A stretch of 50,181 bases of DNA, taken from positions 1 to 50,181 of the forward strand of contig NW_026712490.1 of NCBI RefSeq assembly GCF_022539665.2. The letters are read 5' to 3'. The number at the start of each line of letters is the position of its first letter. The first letter of the stretch is position 1. This document shows positions 21,018 to 30,313 of this stretch, one piece after another. The DNA is from Daphnia carinata (lineage: Eukaryota; Arthropoda; Branchiopoda; Diplostraca; Daphniidae). The translations under genes and the position numbers were made by a program. The notes under the pieces were generated by a model, which was given only the letters and a program-made list of their open reading frames with translations, had not been told where the DNA came from and searched no databases.

Positions 21018-21608
21018 CCTTACCATCGTCCGTCCATCAGCAGTTGCCCAGCCCGTCTAGTCTTAACGTCCGGCCGGCCGGCAACCAGCACCATTCCGCG
21101 CAAGTTTAACAGCGCGAAGAGGAAGAAGGCAGACAAGTTACTACGTAGCAAGAAAAGGATTGCGGAGGCCCTTCATCGGATCCAGGTCCAGCAAGCGACC
21201 GCCTCCAACGTTAATACAACTACTGCTGCTAGTACTTCTGAAGAACAACCTAGTGAACCGCGACCACGTCTAGCTGACTTCATACCGCCATCGAATCCTA
21301 GACAGGTCGTCTTTCATCCGTACGATCCGTGGCCCGTTTCACCTGTTGTGAACCCACCTACACCTCCTGCACAATCGGAATCCGAAGAGGACGACTTTAT
21401 ACCGAACCTCTCTGATTGTGAAGTCATCAGTGAAGTTGGCCCCTCTTCAGAGGACGAAGCACCTCCACCTGAACCGACGCCATCATCGCCACACCGCAGA
21501 TTAGTTCGGATACGGAACACCAAAACGAACGAAACGCGTTACATCGGCTTAAATCAACTCTTCCGCCCGGGTCCTCAAGACCGAATCGTCCGTCGTCGCT
21601 TGAATTAA
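21018..21608 (+). other. ATG-less open frame upstream of BEL gag-pol
   Basis: Open for 196 codons between a TGA at 21015 and a TAA, without any in-frame ATG. The start is basic (AKRKKADKLLRSKKRIAEAL), the middle is Pro/Ser/Glu-rich and acidic, and the end is basic again (VRRRLN). The composition resembles a real protein better than chance sequence. It could be expressed by splicing, by a non-AUG start, or be the decayed start of gag. It ends 93 bp before the gag-pol ATG. Confidence 0.4.
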
Positions 21609-21701
21609 CTTATTCCGTGATCTAGTTTGTCGTCTCCTTTGTAGGAGGTCAACTCGACTCCGCCCTTGATATCTGCTGTTTTCTGGTAAATATATTGCAT
21701 C

Positions 21702-24700
21702 ATGGCTCAAGCTATCGTACCTACTATTCTCACTTCCATCGATGAAGAAGAAGAAGCATTGTCCGATGTGGAAACCATTGTTGATCCTATCCGCCTCAAG
21801 AGGCTAAGAACCAATGGAAAGATGGCCCATACCAAAGCGGGCAAGAAACTCGCGCAATCTGTAAGAATCGGTGAAGATCGTGACACTGTACGAGCGCTCC
21901 GCGCTAACTACGTTCGTGAGTTCGACAGTTTAGAGACGTGCCACGATCGATATGTCCAGTGCAACGCTCCCAATTGCAGCGCAAATGACTTGGAAGGTGA
22001 GATACAGTGGATACAAGCTGTCATCTATGACCACCAATCAACCTTGGCCGATTGTGACGATTATTTGGCATGGACGAAGCCAAAATCAAGCTCTTCCGTG
22101 CATTCAAAGGCCTCTTCACGACATTCCAGTGTTTCGTCCCGACAAGCTAGAATTCACGAAGCTGAGCAAAGGGAGAAGGAAGCCGAACTGATGCTTCAAC
22201 AAACCCTGGAAGAGACAACGCGCAGAGAAGAGGAGGATGCAAAGATAAGGGAGCTTGACGAATATAAACGACGCGTCGAGAGTGAAAGGAAACAGCGAGA
22301 GCTACGAAACGAGATGGACCGACAACGATTAAGCGGGGCCATCATGCGACGACAACTAGCCGAACTTAATACAGATAAGCAGCCTGGACCAACACGAGCT
22401 TCTTCCGTTACAAGCAACATGTCCAGGGTAAGCGGTTCGTCGTCATGTTCAGCTACTCCAGCTGTAAGCCTACCGGATACTGCCACCACCTCCACTGCTA
22501 CTGAAGCCCCTACAGTGAACACACCGTTAGTAGGATCCACGTCTAGGATACCTACACCGACGAGGCTCTTTGCCCAATCGACGGCGACAACACCGCCCAC
22601 ACCAACGGTGGGCTTCATGGGAAAGATGCGCAATCTCGCTAGTAAAGTCTTCACGCCTGGCAGCTCTTTACCACGCTCGAGCTCCATGCCACACATTCCT
22701 ACGATTCCTGTTCAACCTCCGACCACGCTTCCACCTGGGAATGTTAACACCGGTTTCTCTCGGGGAAACACCAACCAACCGAGTTCCTTGGGTTCAGCGT
22801 TTCCGAATAGCACGAACGTTGGGCCGGCCAACTTAGGTCCGTCACATGGTCCGGGTTTGTCCGCGCGAATTCCAATCGGAACTACGCTCCCGAGTGGCTC
22901 CGGTTCGTCACACGGGCCGGCAAATACTACCACTACATATAGCTTGCCGTTATTCACACCGTCTATGAATAACGAACAACCAGCGTCGACTCCCTTTCCA
23001 GGCTACCCAGGAACACCCGCTCATCCGCCGACAGTGCAACATCCGCCTACCGTTTATACACCAGACGCTTGGATTCGCACTATCAATACTCCGCCCGCCG
23101 TCACAAATCGCCCTGGTATTAAGCCACCCCGGATGAAGGCACCTACCTTCGATGGAGATCCTCGCAACTGGCCGATGTTCATACAGATGTTCAAGGTTTT
23201 CGTCCACGATGCCGTAAGTTCTGACGCAGAACGCATCGCTCATCTGTATGACGCGCTAACACCGACCATTCGGAAGGACATCGGAGGAGCTCTTCTCAAC
23301 CCGGGGCTTTACCAACATGCTCTAAACGAACTTCAACGGAGATACGGAAACCCGCAGATTGTCTCCCAAGCCTGCACTTCATCGCTTCTCAAACTACGGC
23401 CGTTTAGAGACAACGATTTTAGTGCCCTTCGGGCTTTCTCCGCCGATCTCCACTCCGTGGTAGCAACTCTAAAATTAGGAGGATACGGAATGGAACTTTA
23501 CAGCCACACCACGCTTTCGCAGCTGATTTCCAAACTTCCTCCAGCATTGAAGAGTCGATGGGGCGAGAAGAGTTGGGCAATGCAACCCACTCTCGCTTCC
23601 ATTGAAGACTTGGATCAGTGGCTCGACGGAGTTGCAATGGCTGAACAATCTATCCGAGCGAGTTCGATCGAAACTCCTCATAGACAGCACATTAAACCAT
23701 CGGAGGAGAAACGTCGTACTCCACACAAGCCTAACGTATTTAACATCACGTCCGTAACGCCCCCGAAACCGAACAACGACGAAGCAGCCTCTAGATGTCC
23801 GGGGTGCAACAGCAAGCATCCACACCGTCTGAAAGACTGCAGAAAATTCAGAGACATCCCCGTGGAGAAAAGAGCGCAAATTGTGAAGGAAGCCAACTTG
23901 TGCCTTCGTTGCTTAGGCAGCGACCACCTTAGCCGCGCGTGCACACGTACCGAACGTTGCTCGAAGCCCGACTGCGATGGCATCCATCACCCACTTTTGC
24001 ACGGCGCTCCACGGCTCTACCCGCAAAGGATGGGTCCAGGATCAACGACTACGAAATTCTCCGGTTCCGTCGCAACCAAATCGGCAGGTAGCCGCACTCT
24101 ACTACCGATTGTTCCTGTGATCCTGAAGGCCAACGGCAATGAATATCCACTCTATGCGCTCCTCGACCCTGGAAGCGAAATATCCGTGATAAGGGGGAAG
24201 ACTGCGGCTCTCATCAATCTACGAGGCAAAGTCGAACGAGTTGCAACAAGAACGGTTAACGGTGAAACTAAATCTGTCGATCGTAAGATCGTCAATTTCA
24301 GTGTCACTTCAATTGACGGCCGCTTCTCCTTTGACATCTCGGATGCGCATGTGATGGACACCTTCGAACTCGACAAACGTCCGATCAATCTTGCTAGTCT
24401 TAGAGAGCAGTGGCCTCACCTCGCTCATGTTCCGGTCCACTCTACTACAAAGGAAGATGTCGCAATTTTAATAGGTCATGACCACCCGTCCGCAATAGAA
24501 ATCTTCGAAACGCGCAAAGATCCCTTTGACCAACGAGCACCTCGTGCCTACCTGTCAGCCTTCGGTTGGTACATTGGAGGGCCAAGCGGAAAACCCAGTG
24601 ACGACACTCGCGATTGTTTCCATTCCCACCTTGGAGAAAGGGAATGTGACGTTCTTTTACAGCAATTCGTCGAGGCTGATACATTCGGCACGAAACCGAA

Positions 24701-27700
24701 CGTCACTAAACCTATTGGTCGAGAAGAAAGGAGAGCGTGGGATATTCTGAATAACACCACAAGACACAACGGTGAACGCTACGAGGTCAACCTACTCTGG
24801 AAAATGGACAATCCGGACCTCCCAAATAACCTTTTCCTCGCCCAACGTCGCTTCTTTAATCTGGAAAGAAAACTTATTAAAGACAAGGACCTCGGCAAGG
24901 TTTATGGGTCGGTCATCAATACATACGTTAGCCTGCATCACGCGCGCAAGCTATCCCGAGAGGAGATCAACGCCGGACCCCTCGGTCGAACGTGGTATTG
25001 TCCTCATCACCCTGTCTTCAACCCGAACAAGCCAGGAAAGTGTAGAGTTGTGTTTGATTTATCGGCCAAACACAACGGAACATGTTTGAACGACGCTCTT
25101 CTAAAGGGACCTGACCTCATGACAAACCTGATCGGCGTGCTTCTCCGCTTCCGCCAACACGCCGTCCCACTCGTTGCCGACATCGAAAAGATGTTCCATC
25201 AGGTACGAATAAGATCTCCCGATGGGCCGGCCTTCCGCTTCATTTGGCGTGAACCGGGTAGCGCAAACCCCCCGGATGTCTATCAGATGGAAGTTCACCT
25301 ATTCGGTGCCGTCTCATCACCAGCCATATGTGCCTACGCCCTGCAACAAGCTGTGAAGGACAGCGAAGATCCAAAGCTCTTGCTACGTCAAATTTCCCGA
25401 CACTTTTACGTAGACAATTGGCTGACGTCTTTCCCTTCCACAAGCGAGGCTATTTCGACCGCACATCAACTGACTAGGGCGTTGAGGGCTGGTGGTTTTC
25501 CCTTAACTCAATGGGCCACCTCAAATGACGTTGTACGGAAGGCAATTCCCGGCCAACGAAAGGAGGGAGCCTCTGTCAACATGGATTTGGATGAGGACCC
25601 TATTGAACGAACTCTTGGATTAGTTTGGGACTTTCGACGTGACGTCTTCGTGCTTGGTGCTAAAGCAGAACCAGGAGGAAGAACAAAAAGGGATCTGCTG
25701 AAATCCATCTTCAGCATCTTCGACCCCCTCGGCTTCCTGGCCCCGATAGTTTTCCAAGCAAAGGTCCTGATGCAAGACATTTGGCGCCGTAAATTTGACT
25801 GGGACGATGAACTAACCCAGGATCTTATCGACCGCTGGATCCGCTGGACCGAAACGTTGCCGTCACTCTCCAAACTCGTTCTCGAACGATGTATTTCTCC
25901 ACCGCGAAACGATCTTACAGCAACGGAGCTACACATTTTTGGAGACGCGTCCGAATTAGGCTTCGGCGCTGTCGCATACGTCCGTTTCTTATTCAATGAC
26001 CGCCCGGCCAGCGTAAAGTTCATCATCTCGAAAGCCAGAGTCGCTCCTCTGAAATTTCTGACAATTCCCCGCCTGGAACTCAACGCCGCTGTGTTAGCCG
26101 CACGTCTCGGCACGCAAGTGTGCGTTGAACACGACCTCGCCTTCGGCCAGATCTTTTACTGGACCGACTCGACAACCGTCCTTAGCTGGATTAATTCCAG
26201 GAATTGTCGCTTTAATAACTACGTCGGCAACCGGATCGGTGAGATTTTTGAGACCACGACTCCCGATCAGTGGAATTACGTACCAAGTGCGAGCAATCCG
26301 GCAGACGACGCCAGTCGCGGTCTAGATGCGTCTGAATTCACCATCGACCATCGATGGTTCTCTGGACCGCCCTTCCTTCGAGGATTAGACAACTGGCCTG
26401 AACTTCAATCCCTTCCAGTAATTGACGAAACCGACCCGGAGATAAGAGAAACGGCTTGGATTGGGGTGGTCCAGCGGGAGAATGATGGAATCGACCTCCT
26501 TATAGAGAGGAAATCGAGACCGCAGATCATCTTTAACACCGTCGCCTATCTCTTTCGTTTTATCTGGAACGCGCGTCAGAAGGATCACAATCAACGAAGA
26601 ATGGATGGACTCTCAGCCGATGAGGTCCAAATTGGAAAATCCTTCATTCTCCAGCGGACACAAGCGAACGCCTATCAGCAAGAGATGAACTATGTACGGG
26701 CCGGCCGCCCAATCGAAAGGGACTCAAAGCTCATTAAGTTGGCTCCATTTCTCGACCATCGAGGCTTCATGTGTGTCGGTGGACGAATCGAGAAAGCGCC
26801 CCTACCGATCGATAGCCGCCACCCAATCATTCTTCCCCGCTCTGAAAGGATGACGCAGCTCATCCTTTTCAAGTTACACCGCGATCGGGGTCATCTTTCG
26901 GCTAGCGAGCTTCATCATGAGGCACGTCGTGAGTTTTGGATTCCCAAAGGTCTCATCACGGCTCAACGAGTTCGCCATCTTTGCTACCTCTGCAGGAGAC
27001 GAAGCGCAAAGGGGACCACACCGATCATGGCTGCTCTTCCCGCTTCCCGCTTGAAGGTTGGGTATCCCGCGTTTACCCACACAGGAGTGGACTATTTCGG
27101 GCCTATCAACGTTACCATTTTCCGCCGAACGATTAAACGTTGGGGTTGCTTGTTCACATGCCTAACGTCAAGGTGTGTGCACCTCGAAATGGCGTACTCG
27201 ATGGATACCAGTTCCTTCATTTCCGCCCTCGATCGCTTCCAAAATCGTCGAGGAGTACCCGCGTCCTATCATAGTGATAATGGGACAAACTTCGTTGGCG
27301 CGCAGAGGGAATTGGCCGAATGTCTCCAGAACTTAAACCAGGACGCCATCCTACGTCATCTAAACCGACAACCGTCCAAATGGGTGTTTAATCCGCCAGC
27401 TGCTCCCCATTTCGGAGGTGTCTGGGAGCGAATGGTAAGGGCCGCCAAGATCGCGTTACGAGCCGTTCTAGGAAACCAGCGCCTCACCGATGAAATCCTA
27501 CTGACCGCCCTCACTTTAATTGAGAATATTCTCAATAGCCGCAAGCTTACTCCGATAAGCGACGACCCAAACGATTCAGAATGTTTAACTCCTAACCATC
27601 TACTGCTTGGTCGCGCAACTCCGAATCTACCGCCCGACGTCTTTACCGAGGATGATTTAACCGCTAAGCAGAGATGGCGCATCGCACAGGCAGTCGCAGA

Positions 27701-28088
27701 TCAATTCTGGCAGCGCTGGATGAAAGAGGTACTACCAAGTCTCACTGAACGAGAGAAATGGTACCAAGAGCATCCTAACCTCCAGGTCGGAGATATTGTC
27801 GTCATCATTGATCCAGCAACGCCTCGAGGAACTTGGCCTACCGGAAAGATTATTCAAACCTTTCCCGGCGACGACGGAGTCGTTCGCTCTGTGAACATAC
27901 AAACGAACGGAACCGAGCGTCATCGACCAGCGCATTCGCTATTTCTCCTCGAATCCGTACTGGTGCGGGAAGGTGCGCTTAGCACGGCAAAGCGCAGGGC
28001 CGGCGATGTTGCCGAGTTAGAGCTCGCCAAAACCGTCTCTTTTAAAAGCGATCTGGCAACGCCGCAGCCGGAGGAAGAGATTCGGTAA
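21702..28088 (+). CDS. BEL/Pao gag-pol polyprotein, 2128 aa
   Basis: This single uninterrupted frame makes the structural and enzymatic polyprotein of the element. In order: a charged helical and Ser/Thr/Pro-rich N-terminus; the DUF1759-type gag domain (from about residue 478, PTFDGDPRNW); CCHC-like knuckles at about 699-765 (CPGCNSKHPHRLKDC, CLRCLGSDHLSRAC); aspartic protease with LLDPGSEISV near 819; reverse transcriptase with VADIEKMFHQV near 1158 and FYVDNW near 1234 (BEL variant of the YxDD box); RNase H with FGDASELGFGAVAY near 1411; integrase zinc module (about 1726-1770) and core (HTGVDYFGPI near 1792, SDNGTNF near 1857, FGGVWERM near 1905); and the DUF5641-type C-terminus. The ATG at 21702 is the first in frame. 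No frameshift between gag and pol is needed, as usual for BEL. Confidence 0.95.
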   Translation: MAQAIVPTILTSIDEEEEALSDVETIVDPIRLKRLRTNGKMAHTKAGKKLAQSVRIGEDRDTVRALRANYVREFDSLETCHDRYVQCNAPNCSANDLEGEIQWIQAVIYDHQSTLADCDDYLAWTKPKSSSSVHSKASSRHSSVSSRQARIHEAEQREKEAELMLQQTLEETTRREEEDAKIRELDEYKRRVESERKQRELRNEMDRQRLSGAIMRRQLAELNTDKQPGPTRASSVTSNMSRVSGSSSCSATPAVSLPDTATTSTATEAPTVNTPLVGSTSRIPTPTRLFAQSTATTPPTPTVGFMGKMRNLASKVFTPGSSLPRSSSMPHIPTIPVQPPTTLPPGNVNTGFSRGNTNQPSSLGSAFPNSTNVGPANLGPSHGPGLSARIPIGTTLPSGSGSSHGPANTTTTYSLPLFTPSMNNEQPASTPFPGYPGTPAHPPTVQHPPTVYTPDAWIRTINTPPAVTNRPGIKPPRMKAPTFDGDPRNWPMFIQMFKVFVHDAVSSDAERIAHLYDALTPTIRKDIGGALLNPGLYQHALNELQRRYGNPQIVSQACTSSLLKLRPFRDNDFSALRAFSADLHSVVATLKLGGYGMELYSHTTLSQLISKLPPALKSRWGEKSWAMQPTLASIEDLDQWLDGVAMAEQSIRASSIETPHRQHIKPSEEKRRTPHKPNVFNITSVTPPKPNNDEAASRCPGCNSKHPHRLKDCRKFRDIPVEKRAQIVKEANLCLRCLGSDHLSRACTRTERCSKPDCDGIHHPLLHGAPRLYPQRMGPGSTTTKFSGSVATKSAGSRTLLPIVPVILKANGNEYPLYALLDPGSEISVIRGKTAALINLRGKVERVATRTVNGETKSVDRKIVNFSVTSIDGRFSFDISDAHVMDTFELDKRPINLASLREQWPHLAHVPVHSTTKEDVAILIGHDHPSAIEIFETRKDPFDQRAPRAYLSAFGWYIGGPSGKPSDDTRDCFHSHLGERECDVLLQQFVEADTFGTKPNVTKPIGREERRAWDILNNTTRHNGERYEVNLLWKMDNPDLPNNLFLAQRRFFNLERKLIKDKDLGKVYGSVINTYVSLHHARKLSREEINAGPLGRTWYCPHHPVFNPNKPGKCRVVFDLSAKHNGTCLNDALLKGPDLMTNLIGVLLRFRQHAVPLVADIEKMFHQVRIRSPDGPAFRFIWREPGSANPPDVYQMEVHLFGAVSSPAICAYALQQAVKDSEDPKLLLRQISRHFYVDNWLTSFPSTSEAISTAHQLTRALRAGGFPLTQWATSNDVVRKAIPGQRKEGASVNMDLDEDPIERTLGLVWDFRRDVFVLGAKAEPGGRTKRDLLKSIFSIFDPLGFLAPIVFQAKVLMQDIWRRKFDWDDELTQDLIDRWIRWTETLPSLSKLVLERCISPPRNDLTATELHIFGDASELGFGAVAYVRFLFNDRPASVKFIISKARVAPLKFLTIPRLELNAAVLAARLGTQVCVEHDLAFGQIFYWTDSTTVLSWINSRNCRFNNYVGNRIGEIFETTTPDQWNYVPSASNPADDASRGLDASEFTIDHRWFSGPPFLRGLDNWPELQSLPVIDETDPEIRETAWIGVVQRENDGIDLLIERKSRPQIIFNTVAYLFRFIWNARQKDHNQRRMDGLSADEVQIGKSFILQRTQANAYQQEMNYVRAGRPIERDSKLIKLAPFLDHRGFMCVGGRIEKAPLPIDSRHPIILPRSERMTQLILFKLHRDRGHLSASELHHEARREFWIPKGLITAQRVRHLCYLCRRRSAKGTTPIMAALPASRLKVGYPAFTHTGVDYFGPINVTIFRRTIKRWGCLFTCLTSRCVHLEMAYSMDTSSFISALDRFQNRRGVPASYHSDNGTNFVGAQRELAECLQNLNQDAILRHLNRQPSKWVFNPPAAPHFGGVWERMVRAAKIALRAVLGNQRLTDEILLTALTLIENILNSRKLTPISDDPNDSECLTPNHLLLGRATPNLPPDVFTEDDLTAKQRWRIAQAVADQFWQRWMKEVLPSLTEREKWYQEHPNLQVGDIVVIIDPATPRGTWPTGKIIQTFPGDDGVVRSVNIQTNGTERHRPAHSLFLLESVLVREGALSTAKRRAGDVAELELAKTVSFKSDLATPQPEEEIR

Positions 28089-28548
28089 CGAAGGGCGGAG
28101 CTTAGGGGTTCCGACCTCACTCGACCTCAGTCTCGACCTCGCTAGCAAGCAGCAAACACCTCAAACTCGTTTCGTCCCGTTTATCCGTCCGTTAATCGAA
28201 CTTCGCACAAGTTCAACGTGTTTCTTCCTTTGGCAAAGGATCGTGTCCCGTTTTCCCGAAAGTTTGTATGTGTTTCCTGACCACTTGTTTGCTGTGTTGT
28301 GACGACGCCCGAATTTTACCCTTTTCATTTCTACACGAGGCGCGTGGTTTTGGCAGCCATTGCGCGTGGCTCTTGTGCAGACCCCCCCCCCCCCTTTACG
28401 TGCTGTGTCTCCATTTACAACGTCCGTTGGCAGGCAACCAACGCGGCTTTATCTGAATACATCGGCTCGCCCATGTTTAATCAAATCTTTGTTTTAGACT
28501 AATCGTTTCTTATTTTCTCTTCCCGTACAACCGCGTGGAGTGGCAACA
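28007..28548 (+). repeat. BEL 3' LTR
   Basis: 542 bp, matching the 5' LTR with about twenty differences. The gag-pol stop (28086-28088) lies 82 bp inside it. Confidence 0.93.
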
Positions 28549-28554
28549 AGAAGC
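28549..28554. repeat. Right target duplication of BEL element
   Basis: AGAAGC, matching ATAAGC at 19066-19071 at five of six bases. The pseudogene frame continues at 28555. Confidence 0.6.
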
Positions 28555-29146
28555 GCCAAGAGCATCAGTCGAAAGAGGAGATGCATAAAGAAGAGCAGTT
28601 GGTGGAACTCACCGAACGTGAAGTGGCCGAAGTGCCCGTAATTTCAGTCCTCCAACGGCACGAATCTCGAAAATTAGAAGGTGAAAAATCTGTCCAGGAA
28701 GAAGCTTTCGTTTCCGAAAACGCATATACTTACGAAGCTACAGTAATTGAAATTGTGGAGCCCCAATCACCTGGCCTCGTTCAGCCGGAATACTTCGATC
28801 CAACACCCGCTGATCCATGCCAAGACATCATTACGGTTCCAGTCCAATCATCTCGAAACTCTTCCGAGTTGACACTATCCCTTGAAAATGAGAAACCTGC
28901 CAGGAAGAAGTCGGTTATCTCTTGCGGGAATGTTAGCAAAGAGGATCTAGAGGTGGAGGAACTCAAACCATTCTTACCATTAAAAACTAAAGTGAAATGC
29001 CCGTCGCCTGGGTACGACATACCTCGCAGCAGCCCCATCTCTGTGCCCTGTTTCGAAGAAATCGAACGCGCAGTAAATCCGGAGGACGTGATTGAATATT
29101 CTTGTGTTGCTGCTGACGACGATCCAAGGCAGTCGAGGAGCCGGAG

Positions 29147-29270
29147 GAACTAGAACCTTTCAAGAAGGCTGACGAGTTGAAACCGGAGGCACCAGAACCT
29201 TCCAAGAAGGCTGACGAGTTGAAACCGGAGGAATCAGAACCTTCCATGAAGGCTGACGAGTCGAAACCGG
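29147..29270 (+). repeat. 42-bp x 3 coding tandem repeat
   Basis: Three 42-bp units start at 29147, 29189 and 29231 in the tail of the PH-domain pseudogene. They encode a 14-residue acidic/lysine motif (EPSKKADELKPE with variants). Confidence 0.85.
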
Positions 29271-29509
29271 ATGTAGTGGCTGAAGATTGCAATGCATCGC
29301 AGACCAGTCGTAAAAGCGTCCGCAAACTAACTCCATTGATCCAGATATTCGATCAAGGTTCAAATCCGAAGGCGCCGGACGCTACGTCATTGAGGCATTC
29401 CTTCAGTAAGACGAAAGCTTTCGAAAAAAGAATTAGTTTTGCTCAGGCGGAAACTGAAACAGTCCAAGAAGAGGTGGTACAAATTCTTCCATCCGATCCA
29501 TTGGAATAA

Positions 29510-30313
29510 AACATTTTCTGGACAGATGTTTTCGCTTTAGCATTCACCACGCCATTCCTACTTGTTTTTTGTTTTTCCAAGTCATGCTCTCGTTTCATTT
29601 CTAACAAAAAACAGAATTAATAAACTCGTAATTAATTTGAAATGACAGTGAAAGTGTCCTTTGAAACCCAATATGTTGGATGTTAAACAGAATCACTCCA
29701 AGTAACGGTGGCCACGACAAATCCAATTCTGTAGAACTTTTGTTTTAGTGAGGAGTGAGTTTTAAATTGAAAGTGCGAAGACATTCGATTGTCATCAAGA
29801 TGTGCAATAACAAAAGAAAATATTCGATCTAGCTGTCTTTACATCTATGTTATTTCATTTTTCATCGCGCAATACATTTGTTCCTGTTTTAAAACAACTT
29901 TTCTAAGTTAACGAATCACAACACTAGATTAACTAAGTGGTAGCAAAGCAAGGTTTTTTTTAGAAAGCTTTTCGTTACAGGAGATAGCAGTGAACTAGGA
30001 AGACATCAGCGAATTTTTACTGATAATTTTTTAAAAAGGATGGAAGTGCAAAAATAACTACGGGAGTTGCATTTTTTATTGCAACTGCCGAAGTTCAAAT
30101 CGATTAGTTTTAAGATAACGAAGAAAAAATAATTTGGTAGTTTCAACAACCAAAGTGTTTTGTAAAAAAAAAAAAGCAGTTGCTATCCCCCATTACTTGC
30201 GTTCTAAATTTAAACCCATGCTTAGAACATGCAATTGTTTCCAAATTAAGAAGTTTAAACGAAAAGAAAAAAGGGATAAAAAAAGGGAGGCAAATAAGAA
30301 AATGAATTCATGC
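29510..30313. other. Convergent 3' ends, no gene
   Basis: 3' flanks of the plus-strand PH pseudogene and the minus-strand ZNFX1 gene. It contains AATAAA on the plus strand at 29619-29624. On the minus strand the same signal reads from 30080 to 30075, about 235 bp after the ZNFX1 stop. Nothing else is evident. Confidence 0.6.
30075..30080 (-). terminator. ZNFX1 polyadenylation signal
   Basis: TTTATT on the plus strand (AATAAA on the minus strand), the first good signal after the ZNFX1 stop codon at 30314-30316. Confidence 0.5.

Larger units (their letters stand above)
19072..28548 (+). mobile_element. Full-length BEL/Pao LTR retrotransposon
   Basis: The element is about 9.5 kb, with LTRs at 19072-19617 (546 bp) and 28007-28548 (542 bp) starting TGTTGCC and ending GGCAACA. 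Behind the 5' LTR are a tRNA-Gly primer site, three repeated small hairpins, nine 99-bp tandem repeats, an ATG-less open frame and a single 2128-codon gag-pol whose last 27 codons run into the 3' LTR. The LTRs differ at roughly twenty positions including small indels, so insertion is not recent, yet gag-pol is fully open. It lies in the tail exon of the PH-domain pseudogene, same strand. Confidence 0.95.
13747..29509 (+). pseudogene. PH-domain protein gene broken by MULE and BEL insertions
   Basis: Readable exons are 13747-13779 (LCGYLQHKGKK, acceptor in a T-rich tract, donor GTAAGG), 13839-13873 joined to 17739-17920, and 17992 onward. Together they form a pleckstrin homology domain: the strand pair MWRRWYCV/LNGRLLLFY, then KLGKFHERLDL, and the C-terminal helix DEKSCELWLQASIV. 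Upstream exons are not identified. The long last exon encodes a low-complexity charged tail (about 18100-19071 and 28555-29509) that I do not recognise. Lesions are the MULE inside the PH exon, an in-frame TAA at 18052-18054, a frameshift near 18310-18330, the BEL element at 19072-28548, and a second frameshift near 29115-29130. Removing the BEL element plus one 6-bp target copy keeps the frame. AATAAA at 29619 is its likely poly(A) signal. It is a dead gene, perhaps one of several paralogues. Confidence 0.75.

Noticed and set aside
25508-26113. 201-aa minus-strand ORF opposite BEL pol
   Set aside because: Antisense to the RNase H region; no domain or start context.
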